A DNA stretch of 64,000 nucleotides, from NCBI RefSeq assembly GCF_006517535.1, contig NZ_VHQH01000036.1, positions 252,774 to 316,773 on the forward strand. Direction: 5' to 3'. Below the pieces are notes generated by a model. It saw only the letters and a list, made by a program, of their open reading frames with translations. It did not search any database and was not told the DNA's origin. This document shows positions 29,666-37,342 of this stretch, one piece after another; the stretch's first letter is position 1, and each line of letters opens with the position of its first letter. Position numbers and translations under genes: made by a program. This stretch comes from Schumannella sp. 10F1B-5-1 (lineage in GTDB: Bacteria; Actinomycetota; Actinomycetes; Actinomycetales; Microbacteriaceae).

Positions 29666-30064
29666 TCAGGATCCGCTCGTCGTGGCGCTCGCGTCGCCGC
29701 CGGAGCCGGAGGTGACGGGGGAATCGAAGGTGGTGTCGGTGCTGTCGTCGGAGGAGGTGCTGGAGCCGGAGGTGGTGCTGGAGTCGGAGGTGGTCGAGTC
29801 GGAAGCGCTCGCGTCGGAGGTCGCGGAGTCGCTCGAGTCGCTCGTGCTGCTGCCGGAGCTGTCGCTGCTCTCGGTGCTCGTCGAGCCGGAATCGCTCGTG
29901 CTCGTCGACGTCGAGCCCTCGCTCTCGCTCGTCGTGCTCGTGTCGGTGTCGCTGGCGGCCGCGCCGAGCGCGGCCGTGCCGACGACGAGGCCGAGCGCGC
30001 TGGCGATGGTCACGATCGCGGTCGCGAGGCGGGTGCGCAGCCAGCCGGTGCGTCGAGCATCCAT
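29666..30064 (-). CDS. Exported Ser/Thr/Asp-rich protein (carrier lacking an FMN-bind domain?)
   Basis: This 132-residue protein has a signal or anchor segment (ATAIVTIASALGLVVGTAAL) with basic residues before it (ARRTGWLR). After it come only about 95 residues of Ser, Thr, Asp, Gly and Ala. In comparable operons this gene position encodes a protein with an FMN-binding domain that ApbE flavinylates. Here that domain is absent. Short sequences DSSDSAT (76-82) and DASAT (124-128) loosely recall the ApbE target pattern DxxsGAT. GAAGGA lies 8 nt before the ATG. It may be a degenerate or truncated carrier. Confidence 0.75.
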   Translation of the reverse strand: MDARRTGWLRTRLATAIVTIASALGLVVGTAALGAAASDTDTSTTSESEGSTSTSTSDSGSTSTESSDSSGSSTSDSSDSATSDASASDSTTSDSSTTSGSSTSSDDSTDTTFDSPVTSGSGGDASATTSGS

Positions 30065-30247
30065 GGGGGTGTCCTTCCGTCGAGGACCCCATGGCATCGC
30101 GCGCCGCTATGGCGACCCGAGGCCCCGCCTGTGCCGTTCCTGTGCGAGATCTGGCGGTCTGTCGCGTGCGAGCTCTGCGGCGGCAGAGCGCGACGCGGTG
30201 TCGCGGAACTGCGACAGGCCCGCGATGATGAGGGGACATCCGATCTC

Positions 30248-30253
30248 TAGCGT
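30248..30253 (+). promoter_or_regulatory. -10-like TAGCGT before the DUF3060 lipoprotein
   Basis: TAGCGT is 7 nt from ATG 30261, with no usable ribosome site. The interval 30065-30247 is the shared divergent promoter region. Confidence 0.55.
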
Positions 30254-30260
30254 GAAGAAC

Positions 30261-30860
30261 ATGATCCGAACCAAGCTCGCCACCCTCGCCCTGCTCGCCG
30301 CCGCCGGCCTCACCCTGACCGGATGCAGCATCGGCATCACCGGTCCCGACGACGACGCCACGTCCGCGTCGAAGCCCAGTCCGTCGCCGTCGACGGCCGA
30401 CGACCGCGCCGACGACGATGACGACACCGCCGGCGATGACAGCGCCGGCTCCTCGGGCCTCGGCTCGATCGGCGTGACGAACGGCCCCTGCGCCGGCCGC
30501 TCGTTCGAGGTCACCGACGACGATGTGTCGCTCGTGCTCACCGGGGCCTGCGGCGACGTGGTCGTCAGCGGCGACCGGGTGACCGTGAACTACGACGGAT
30601 CGAGCTCGCTGAAGCTGAGCGGCGACGACATCACGATCATCACGAACGGCGCCGTCGGCGCGGTCGAGATCGGCGGTCAGAACAACTCGCTGAACGGATC
30701 CGAGCTCGAGAGCGTCGCCATCAGCGGCGACCTCGCGACGGTGCTCGGCACGCGCATCGGCAGCCTCACGGTGAGCGGCAGCTACAACACCGTCAACTGG
30801 GATTCGGGGGTCGCCGCCGCGAGCGACACCGGCACGGGGAACACCTACATCCGGGCCTGA
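30261..30860 (+). CDS. DUF3060-domain lipoprotein
   Basis: The 199-residue protein has a lipoprotein signal (LALLAAAGLTLTGC) and an Asp/Ser-rich linker. A repetitive beta-helix-like region follows, with short strands such as DVVVSGDRVTVNYDGSSSLK, DITIITNGAVGAV and SLTVSGSYNTVNW. This is the DUF3060 pattern. Two Cys in the C-terminal domain (GPCAGRS, GACGDV) may form a disulfide. It should be anchored on the outer face of the membrane. Its function is unknown. It is divergent from the electron-transfer operon, though a link is unproven. Confidence 0.85.
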   Translation: MIRTKLATLALLAAAGLTLTGCSIGITGPDDDATSASKPSPSPSTADDRADDDDDTAGDDSAGSSGLGSIGVTNGPCAGRSFEVTDDDVSLVLTGACGDVVVSGDRVTVNYDGSSSLKLSGDDITIITNGAVGAVEIGGQNNSLNGSELESVAISGDLATVLGTRIGSLTVSGSYNTVNWDSGVAAASDTGTGNTYIRA

Positions 30861-30931
30861 TCGGCCGAGCATCCGCCCGTTCCTCGCCTCCCGTCGCCCC
30901 TCGCACGTCCCTCCTCCCTCCATCAGAGCGC

Positions 30932-30998
30932 TGAGGGGTCGCGAAAGCCCCTTCCCGCCGCGGATTCCGTCGCGGGAAGGGGCTTTCGCGACCCCTCA
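30932..30998. repeat. Long intergenic palindrome, family A copy 1
   Basis: Arms of 27 bp (30932-30958 and 30972-30998) are perfectly complementary around a 13-nt centre. The arm contains GGGAAGGGGCTTTCGCGAC, related to the palindrome at 40106. It lies between the DUF3060 gene and the convergent kinase gene, so it could act as a terminator. The length and the second related copy suggest a dispersed repeat. Confidence 0.85.
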
Positions 30999-31081
30999 CG
31001 GGATGCGCGGGCGGGCGGAGATCGACGCGAGAGAGACCGCGCCCCGTCGCCCCGTTGCCCTGTCGCCCGGTCAGGCGCGAC

Positions 31082-31960
31082 TCAGACCGGCAGCCGCAGC
31101 CGCACCGAGGTGCCCTCGCCGAGGCGCGAGCGCAGGTCGACCCCGCCGCCGTGCCGCTCGACGATCGTGCGCACGAACGGCAGACCGAGTCCGCTGCCGG
31201 CGACGTCGCGCGTGTGGCTGCCGCGCGCCAGCTCCTCCCAGACCAGGCCCTGCTCCTCGACCGGGATGCCGCGGCCGGTGTCGGCGACCTCGAGCGTGAC
31301 CCAGCCGTCGTCCTCGGCGCCGCGCAGCTCGATGCGGTCGCCGGGCTGCGAGAACTTCAGCGCGTTCGCGACGAGGTTGTAGACCGCGAGGAACAGCAGG
31401 TCCGCATCCCCGCGCACCGGCGGCAGAGGGCGCGGCGCCCGCGGGAAGCTCACGGCGAGCGATCGATCGGACGACTCGGCCAGCTCGCCGACCGCCTCGG
31501 CGACCTCGCGGCCGAGCGCCTCGACGTCGACCGGCGCGATCTCGAGCTGCGCGTTCTCGAGCTCGCCGAGCTTGCGCAGATCGCCGAGCAGACGCGTCAG
31601 ACGCAGCGCCTGCGCATCCAGCCCCGCCGCGACGTCGCTCTCGGGCAGGTTCGACAGGCCGAGGCGGATGGCGGTGACCGGGTTCTTGAGCTCGTGGTCG
31701 AGCCGGTCGACGAAGCGGCGCCGCTCGGCGCGCTCGGCGGCCACGGCATCCTCGCGACTGCGCACGGCGCGCCGTCGCAGCGCCGCCCGCACCGCGACGA
31801 TCGCGAACACGAGCAGCGCCGCGAGCAGGCCGAGCTGCACCCACACCCAGGCGAGCTGCCACTGGATGAAGATCTGCCGCCGATCGCCGGCCGCGAGCGC
31901 CACGATCGTTCCGACCAGCCCGAGGGCGAGCGGGATGAGTGCCAGCCCGGCGCGCCTCAT
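31082..31960 (-). CDS. Sensor histidine kinase
   Basis: The 292-residue kinase has two membrane helices near the N-terminus with a very short external loop between them (about ten residues). Then come the H-box FVDRLDHELKNPVTAIR (His89), N-box NLVANALKFS, and the G1 and G2 boxes (ADTGRGIP, GSGLGLPFV). There is no HAMP or PAS domain, as in small kinases that sense within the membrane or through a partner. It overlaps the response regulator gene by 4 bp (ATGA). Confidence 0.93.
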   Translation of the reverse strand: MRRAGLALIPLALGLVGTIVALAAGDRRQIFIQWQLAWVWVQLGLLAALLVFAIVAVRAALRRRAVRSREDAVAAERAERRRFVDRLDHELKNPVTAIRLGLSNLPESDVAAGLDAQALRLTRLLGDLRKLGELENAQLEIAPVDVEALGREVAEAVGELAESSDRSLAVSFPRAPRPLPPVRGDADLLFLAVYNLVANALKFSQPGDRIELRGAEDDGWVTLEVADTGRGIPVEEQGLVWEELARGSHTRDVAGSGLGLPFVRTIVERHGGGVDLRSRLGEGTSVRLRLPV

Positions 31961-32697
31961 GCGCGCGTCGCCGGGGTCAGCGCGACCGGGTGCAGGAAGC
32001 GGTAGCCGACGCCCTGCACGGTGTCGATGAAGAGCGGGGTGCCGCTGTCGTCGGCGAGCACCTTGCGCAGCTCGGCGACGCGATGGTCGACGGCGCGACT
32101 CGCGACCGGCTGATCGAAGCCCCAGACCGCGGCGAGCAGGCGCTCGCGGGTGAGCACCTCATCCGGATGCGTCATCAGGTAGTCGAGCAGGCTGAAGGCG
32201 CGCGGCGTGAGCGTCGCCTCGACGCCGTCGAGCCAGACGCGGCGGGCGACGCGGTCGATGCGCAGGGCGCCGGCGCTGAGCCCGGTCGACCCGCCGAGCG
32301 CGGGCTGCCCGGCCGTGACGCGACGCAGGATCGCCCGGATGCGCGCCACGAGCTCCTGCGGATCGAAGGGCTTGTTGAGGTAGTCGTCGGCGCCCTCCTC
32401 GAGTGCGGCGGCGCGCTCGAACGACTCGCCGACCTGCGTGAGCAGGATGACCGGCAGCTGGCTGCCCGCTCGACGGAGGCGGCGCAGCACCTCGCGGCCG
32501 TCGAGCACCGGCATCAGCACGTCGAGCACGACCAGGTCGGGGGAGTGCCGCTCGACCGCCTCGAGCCCGGCGCCGCCGTCCTCGGCGGTCAGCACGTCGA
32601 ATCCGGAGCGGGCGAGGAAAGGGGCCAGTGCGTCGCGGATGCCGCTCTCGTCGTCGACGAGCAGCACGCGCGGGCGCGCGGGCGGAGTGATGCTCAC
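31957..32697 (-). CDS. Response regulator, OmpR/PhoB type
   Basis: The 246-residue protein has a receiver domain (LLVDDESG, phospho-acceptor Asp59 in VVLDVLMP, Lys in LNKPF) and a C-terminal winged helix (TPRAFSLLDYLMTHPDEVLT ... SRAVDHRVAELRKVL). It pairs with the kinase gene it overlaps. GTG 32697 lies 6 nt after TACGCT. Targets are unknown; 11-bp direct repeats elsewhere in the window (2223-2280) have the spacing expected for this family. Confidence 0.95.
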   Translation of the reverse strand: MSITPPARPRVLLVDDESGIRDALAPFLARSGFDVLTAEDGGAGLEAVERHSPDLVVLDVLMPVLDGREVLRRLRRAGSQLPVILLTQVGESFERAAALEEGADDYLNKPFDPQELVARIRAILRRVTAGQPALGGSTGLSAGALRIDRVARRVWLDGVEATLTPRAFSLLDYLMTHPDEVLTRERLLAAVWGFDQPVASRAVDHRVAELRKVLADDSGTPLFIDTVQGVGYRFLHPVALTPATRA

Positions 32698-32703
32698 GCC
32701 CCG

Positions 32704-32709
32704 AGCGTA
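32704..32709 (-). promoter_or_regulatory. -10-like TACGCT before the response regulator
   Basis: TACGCT on the minus strand is 6 nt from the GTG at 32697; no Shine-Dalgarno is seen. Confidence 0.55.
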
Positions 32710-32900
32710 GCGGCGCGCCGTTTCTCAGCAGGATCGCCGCCGGGCGCCATCCGGATGGCGCGAGGGCGGCGTCGGACCTGAGAAGACGCGGGCGGTCAGC
32801 GCGACCGAGGGCGGGACGCGCGAACGGCGGGCGAGGGACGCGCGGGCGCCGAGCGGGGATGCGCGAGCGGGGCGCGCCGCGCATCCACCAGAATCGTGCG

Positions 32901-34079
32901 GTGAGCGAGATCGGGTACCTGACGGCGTCGGTGCCCCTGCGGCTCGCGAATGCCGCCGCGACGGTCGTGCTGCCGCTGCTCGCGGTGCAGCAGACCGGCG
33001 ACATCGTCGCGGGCGGCGCGCTCGGCGGAGCTCTCGTCGCCGCCTCGCTCGCGCCGAGCGTCGTCGCGGCTCCGCTGGTGGGCGCCCTGCTCGACCGCAC
33101 GCCGCATCCGCGCCGCTGGATGATGACCGCCGCCGTCGTGCAGGCGCTGTCGCTGCTGTCGGCGGCCGGGCTCGGCGTCGTGCCGCTGCCGATCATCGTC
33201 GTGCTGCTCGTCGCGGGCGGCGTCGCGAGCCCGTTCTATCTCGGAGGCATGTCGAGCTTCGTCACCGACGCGATCGCCGACGAGCGCCGCGCCTACGCCG
33301 ATGACGGCGTCTCGTACAACATCGCCTCGGTCGGCGGGCCGGCGCTCGCCGCGCTCGTGGTGGCGCTCGCCGACGCGCGGATCGCCTCGATCGTGACCGC
33401 GGTGGTCGCCGCGCTCGGTGCGGTCGGGATGCTCGCCCTCCACTTCGCGCCGCGCCCGCGTCACGACGATCTGCACCTGGGCCGGGACATCCTGCGCGCC
33501 GTGCGGGCGCTCACGCGGCACCGCCCGCTGGCGGCGGTCACCGCATCCGGAACCCTCAGCCAGCTCGGGCAGGGCGCGCTGCCGATCGCGGCCATCGCCC
33601 TCGCGCACGAGCGCGCCGCCTCGGCCGACCAGGGCGCGTGGATCGTGACCGCCTTCGCGATCGGCGCGCTCGCCGGCGGGGTCGCCTATGCGCTGATCCC
33701 GGTGCGGCTGCGACCCGAGGTCGTGATGGGCGGCGGATTCGCCGTGGTCGGACTCCTCACGCTCGGCGCCGTCGCCGACCTCGGGATGCCGTTCACCCTG
33801 ATCGTGATCGGCCTGTCGGGCATCGTGGTCGCGCCGAGCGCGGCGGCGATGCTGCTGCTGCGCAAGCAGCAGAGCCGGGCGCGGGTGCGATCGCAGGTGT
33901 TCACGATCGGGTCGGGGCTTCGCACGGCCGCCGCCGCGCTCGGAGCCGCGATCGTCGGTCAGCTGGGCGGTGCCCCCGCTGGTCTGCTGATCGCGCTGAT
34001 CGGCGTCGTCTGGATGGCGTCGGCGGCGATCATGCTCGCCTATCCGCGCGGCGCCCAGCCGGTTGACGCCACGGCCTGA
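32901..34079 (+). CDS. MFS transporter, EntS-like
   Basis: The 392-residue membrane protein has about twelve hydrophobic segments and a loop 2-3 region (LVGALLDRTPHPRRWMM) typical of efflux MFS proteins. The centre holds a basic cytoplasmic loop (PRPRHDDLHLGRDILRAVRA). The GTG at 32901 is preferred because CAGAAT (32889-32894) lies 6 nt before it; an ATG at 32859 would add 14 non-conserved residues. The substrate is unknown. Confidence 0.85.
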   Translation: MSEIGYLTASVPLRLANAAATVVLPLLAVQQTGDIVAGGALGGALVAASLAPSVVAAPLVGALLDRTPHPRRWMMTAAVVQALSLLSAAGLGVVPLPIIVVLLVAGGVASPFYLGGMSSFVTDAIADERRAYADDGVSYNIASVGGPALAALVVALADARIASIVTAVVAALGAVGMLALHFAPRPRHDDLHLGRDILRAVRALTRHRPLAAVTASGTLSQLGQGALPIAAIALAHERAASADQGAWIVTAFAIGALAGGVAYALIPVRLRPEVVMGGGFAVVGLLTLGAVADLGMPFTLIVIGLSGIVVAPSAAAMLLLRKQQSRARVRSQVFTIGSGLRTAAAALGAAIVGQLGGAPAGLLIALIGVVWMASAAIMLAYPRGAQPVDATA

Positions 34080-34095
34080 GCTGCGCGAGCCCTTT

Positions 34096-34266
34096 CGCAA
34101 CTCAGCATCGATCGACCGAGACGACCGGATCCGGCCGCTCGCGCGTGACCTTGCTGAGTTGCGTCGACCAACAGCACCAGGGGTGGGGCGCGCGGCGACG
34201 CAATTCAGCAGGAGGTCGTCCCGGCGGCCGACGCCGGTCAGCTGCGGCGATCGATGCTGAATTGCG
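34096..34266. repeat. MITE-like nested inverted repeat
   Basis: Outer arms of 19 bp (34096-34114, CGCAACTCAGCATCGATCG, and 34248-34266) are complementary with one mismatch. Inner arms of 15 bp (34152-34166 and 34196-34210) pair with one mismatch. The arms of each half also pair with each other over 12 bp. The 171-bp unit contains no ORF and lies in the gap between the MFS and GNAT genes. This fits a non-autonomous mobile or palindromic element. Confidence 0.7.
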
Positions 34267-34318
34267 TCATATCGAACGGGCCGCGCGAGCGGGGCAGGGG
34301 AGTGAGATGCGGTTCGAC

Positions 34319-34822
34319 TCAGCGCAGCGGGGCGCTGTGCACCACGACGGGCACGCCCGAGCGCGACGTCGTCGCGCGATCGAACGGCAGGCCGATGCGC
34401 TCGGCGACACGCTGCGACGGGATGTTGCCGGGCACGATGATCGCGACGAGCCGGTCGGCGAGGCGCTCGCGCTCGGCGAGGGCACGGCAGGCGGCCGCGG
34501 CCTCGGTCGCGTAGCCACGGCCCTGGTGCTCCGGCCGCACGTGGTAGCCGACCTCGAGCTCGTCGACGCCGTCGATGCTCTGCCAGGTCAAGCCGCAGTC
34601 GCCGAGGAACACCCCGTCGAGGGTCTCGATGATCCACAGCCCGACGCCGTGCCGCGCGTAGTTGCGCTCGTTCCAGGCGATCCAGTCCGCGGCTTCGTCG
34701 CGGCTCTTCGGCGCGGGGTAGTGGCGCATGACCTCGGGGTCGCCGAGGAGGCCGGCCATCGCATCCAGGTCGCTCGCGTGCATCTCGCGGAAGCGCAGAC
34801 GCGGCGTCGGCTCAGGAAGCAT
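34319..34822 (-). CDS. GNAT-family N-acetyltransferase (RimJ/RimL-like)
   Basis: This protein of about 167 residues has the acetyl-CoA binding segment VRPEHQGRGYATEAAAA and the N-terminal pattern LRFREMHASDLDAMAGLLGD. The C-terminal IIVPGNIPSQRVAERIGL is the usual asparagine-containing helix of the RimJ/RimL-like clade. The acceptor is unknown. ATG 34822 is used; a GTG two codons upstream (34828) is an alternative, and neither has a clear ribosome site. Confidence 0.88.
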   Translation of the reverse strand: MLPEPTPRLRFREMHASDLDAMAGLLGDPEVMRHYPAPKSRDEAADWIAWNERNYARHGVGLWIIETLDGVFLGDCGLTWQSIDGVDELEVGYHVRPEHQGRGYATEAAAACRALAERERLADRLVAIIVPGNIPSQRVAERIGLPFDRATTSRSGVPVVVHSAPLR

Positions 34823-34858
34823 CGCCACGGTGACGGCGACGGCGTGCGGCGGAGTGCG

Positions 34859-35101
34859 TCAGCGCGGGTCGCCGTCGGTCGTGCGCTGCTGCACCCGCGT
34901 GCTGCCGTTGGGGTCGACCGTGCGGTGCTCGGTCGTGACGCGACCGCGCAGGGTCGTGACCAGGCCGATGATGAACAGCACGGCTCCGGCCGCCATGAGG
35001 ATGCCGCCGATGATAGGCAGGCTGACTCCGGGAACGGCGAACGAGACCGCGAACGCGAGGACCGCGCCGATCACGAACAAGACGACTCCGCCGACGATCA
35101 T
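34859..35101 (-). CDS. DUF6458-type small membrane protein
   Basis: This 80-residue protein has two membrane helices (VGGVVLFVIGAVLAFAVSFA and IIGGILMAAGAVLFIIGLV) and a hydrophilic tail with TTEHRTVDPNGSTR. This is the layout of the actinobacterial DUF6458 family. GAAGGAG lies 6-7 nt before the ATG, and a TAGCGT hexamer at 35131-35136 is a likely -10. It is followed by the GNAT gene on the same strand. Confidence 0.8.
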   Translation of the reverse strand: MIVGGVVLFVIGAVLAFAVSFAVPGVSLPIIGGILMAAGAVLFIIGLVTTLRGRVTTEHRTVDPNGSTRVQQRTTDGDPR

Positions 35102-35177
35102 GTGAGTGCTCCTTCTGAAGGGGTCACCCGACGCTAGAGCGTCGCGACCCCGCCGACGGGCGGCTCCAAGGTCGCGT

Positions 35178-35200
35178 TCAGGCGGACCGGAGCCGCCTGA
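35178..35200 (-). terminator. Hairpin after the CoA-binding protein gene
   Basis: An 8-bp perfect stem (35178-35185 with 35193-35200) lies 22 bp after the stop on the minus strand. A second possible stem pairs 35159-35167 with 35189-35197. No T-run follows. Confidence 0.45.
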
Positions 35201-35221
35201 GCGCCGACAACGACCTCCGCG

Positions 35222-35842
35222 TCAGCGCAGCTGCTTGCGCGCGCTGATCTGGCCGGTGTCGAAGCCGAGCAGGTGCAGTCCGCCGTGGAAGCGGGCGTGC
35301 TCGACCTTGATGCAGCGGTCCATGACGACCGTGAGGCCCTTCGACTCGCCGTAGTAGGCGGCCTCCTCGTTCCAGATGCCGAGCTGCACCCAGACGGTCT
35401 TCGCGCCGATCGCGAGCACGTCGTCGATGACCGAGGGGATGTCGTCGGCGCGCCGGAACACGTCCACGATGTCGGGCACCACGGGCAGGTCGGCGAGCGA
35501 CTTGTAGACCGGCTGGCCGAGGATCTCGGTCGCGTTCGGGTTGACGAAGTAGAGGTCGTAGTCGCTCGACTGCTGCAGGTACGTCGCCACGAAGTAGCTC
35601 GAGCGGGCCGCGTTGGGCGACGCGCCGACGATCGCGACGCTCTTCGCGCGACGCAGGATGCCGAGGCGCTGCTTCGCGGTCGGTCCCACCCAGGTGCGCT
35701 GCGAGCGCAGCAGCTTCGCCAGCGGCGAGTTCGCCGGGATCGAGCAGGTCAGCCCGTTGGAGAGCTGCGTGGTCTGCAGCTCGGGGGCGTCGTCGCCGGT
35801 CGAGGAGACGCCGGTGCCGGTCGCGGTGGCGGTGTCGGTCAT
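35222..35842 (-). CDS. CoA-binding domain protein (YccU-like)
   Basis: The 206-residue protein contains a Rossmann-like CoA-binding core: SVAIVGASPNAARSSYFVA, YFVNPNATEILGQPVYKSLA, IVDVFRRADDIPSVIDDVLA, KTVWVQLGIWNEEAA. This matches the CoA_binding_2 family, whose biochemical role is unknown. It begins 7 bp after metY on the same strand. Co-transcription with metY is common and hints at a link with sulfur or one-carbon metabolism, as inference only. Confidence 0.88.
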   Translation of the reverse strand: MTDTATATGTGVSSTGDDAPELQTTQLSNGLTCSIPANSPLAKLLRSQRTWVGPTAKQRLGILRRAKSVAIVGASPNAARSSYFVATYLQQSSDYDLYFVNPNATEILGQPVYKSLADLPVVPDIVDVFRRADDIPSVIDDVLAIGAKTVWVQLGIWNEEAAYYGESKGLTVVMDRCIKVEHARFHGGLHLLGFDTGQISARKQLR

Positions 35843-35849
35843 GCGCCCA

Positions 35850-37211
35850 TCATCCCTTCACCGCGGCGGTCAGCGCTTGGTCGAGGTCGTAGATGATGTC
35901 GTCCGGGTCCTCGATGCCGACGCTGAGGCGGATCAGGCCGCCGTCGACGCCCGCCTCGGCGAGCTGCTGCTCGGTGAGCTGCGCGTGCGTCGTCGATCCG
36001 GGGTGGATGATGAGCGTCTTCGCGTCGCCGATGTTGGCCAGGTGCGAAGCCAGCTCGACGCCCTCGATCGTGCGCTGGCCGACATCCCGGCTGCTGCGGG
36101 TCGCGGTGCCCTTCACGCCGAAGCTGAACACCGAGCCCGGGCCCTTCGGCAGGTACTTCGCGGCGCGCTCGTGGTGGGGGTGCGAGGACAGTCCGGCCCA
36201 GTTCACGTACTCGACGCGGTCGTCGGCCTCGAGCCACTCGGCGACCCGGCGGGCGTTGTCGACGTGCGCCTGCAGCCGGAACGGCAGCGTCTCGACGCCC
36301 TGCGCCAGCAGGAACGCCGAGTGCGGCGCGAGCGTCGGGCCGAGGTCGCGCAGCTGCTCGGCGCGCAGGCGGGTGAGGAAGGCGTACTCGCCGAAGTTGC
36401 CGTGCCAGTTGAGGCCGCCGTAGCTCGGCACCGGCTGGTCGAACAGCGGGAAGCGCTCGCTCGCCCAGTGGAAGCGGCCGCTCTCGACGACGACGCCGCC
36501 GAGGGTCGTGCCGTGCCCGCCGAGGAACTTGGTGGCCGAGTGGATGACGACGTCGGCTCCCCACTCGATCGGCCGGTTCAGGTAGGGGGTCGCGATGGTC
36601 GAGTCGACGATGAGCGGCACGCCATGCGCGTGCGCGACGTCGGCCAGACCCTCGAGGTCGGCGATCTCGCCCGAGGGGTTCGCGATCGTCTCGACGAAGA
36701 TCAGCTTCGTCTTCTCGGTGATCGCGGCGGCGTAGTCGGCCGGATCGGAGGAGTGCACGAAGGTCGTCTCGACGCCGAAGCGGCGCAGAGTCACGTCGAG
36801 CTGGGTGATCGTGCCGCCGTAGAGCGAGGCCGAGGCGACGATGTGGTCGCCCTGGCCGGCGAGCGAGGCGAAGGTGATGAACTCGGCGCTGAGGCCCGAG
36901 GCGGTCGCGACGGCGCCGAGGCCGCCCTCGAGCGAGGCGATGCGCTCCTCGAAGCTCGCGACGGTCGGGTTCGACAGGCGGCTGTAGACGTTGCCGTACT
37001 TCTGCAGCGCGAAGCGGGCCGCCGCATCCGCGGTGTCGTCGAAGACGAAGGCGCTCGACTGGTAGATCGGCAGCGCGCGGGCGCCGGTGATCGGGTCGGG
37101 GATGTTGCCGGCGTGGATCGCGCGGGTGCGGAAGCCCCAGTCGCGATCGGTCGGGGCGACCTCGGGAGTCGGGCTGTCGGCGCTCGGGACGTCGGGCTGC
37201 GGGTCGGACAT
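35850..37211 (-). CDS. metY: O-acetylhomoserine sulfhydrylase / Cys-Met metabolism PLP enzyme
   Basis: This 453-residue enzyme of the Cys/Met PLP family should make homocysteine from O-acetyl-homoserine and sulfide. It has RAIHAGNIPDPITGARALPI, YSRLSNPTV, SLYGGTITQLDVTLRRFG and the cofactor Lys in IHSATKFLGGHG. The length exceeds that of cystathionine synthases (about 380-400) and fits MetY. The ATG at 37211 is 6 nt from TAGCCT. A methionine uptake operon lies elsewhere in the window (47143-50093). Confidence 0.9.
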   Translation of the reverse strand: MSDPQPDVPSADSPTPEVAPTDRDWGFRTRAIHAGNIPDPITGARALPIYQSSAFVFDDTADAAARFALQKYGNVYSRLSNPTVASFEERIASLEGGLGAVATASGLSAEFITFASLAGQGDHIVASASLYGGTITQLDVTLRRFGVETTFVHSSDPADYAAAITEKTKLIFVETIANPSGEIADLEGLADVAHAHGVPLIVDSTIATPYLNRPIEWGADVVIHSATKFLGGHGTTLGGVVVESGRFHWASERFPLFDQPVPSYGGLNWHGNFGEYAFLTRLRAEQLRDLGPTLAPHSAFLLAQGVETLPFRLQAHVDNARRVAEWLEADDRVEYVNWAGLSSHPHHERAAKYLPKGPGSVFSFGVKGTATRSSRDVGQRTIEGVELASHLANIGDAKTLIIHPGSTTHAQLTEQQLAEAGVDGGLIRLSVGIEDPDDIIYDLDQALTAAVKG

Positions 37212-37217
37212 GCGCCC

Positions 37218-37223
37218 AGGCTA
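37218..37223 (-). promoter_or_regulatory. -10-like TAGCCT before metY
   Basis: TAGCCT on the minus strand is 6 nt from the ATG at 37211, with no ribosome site. Confidence 0.55.
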
Positions 37224-37342
37224 TCGACGGCGGCCGACGCGCCTCGGATCGGGCGGGGCGCAGATGACGTCGTGTGACGTGGGGCGCGCATCCACCCGCA
37301 CTCGTCGTGCTCGGGTGACCGGCGGCCGCCGCCGACCGACCC

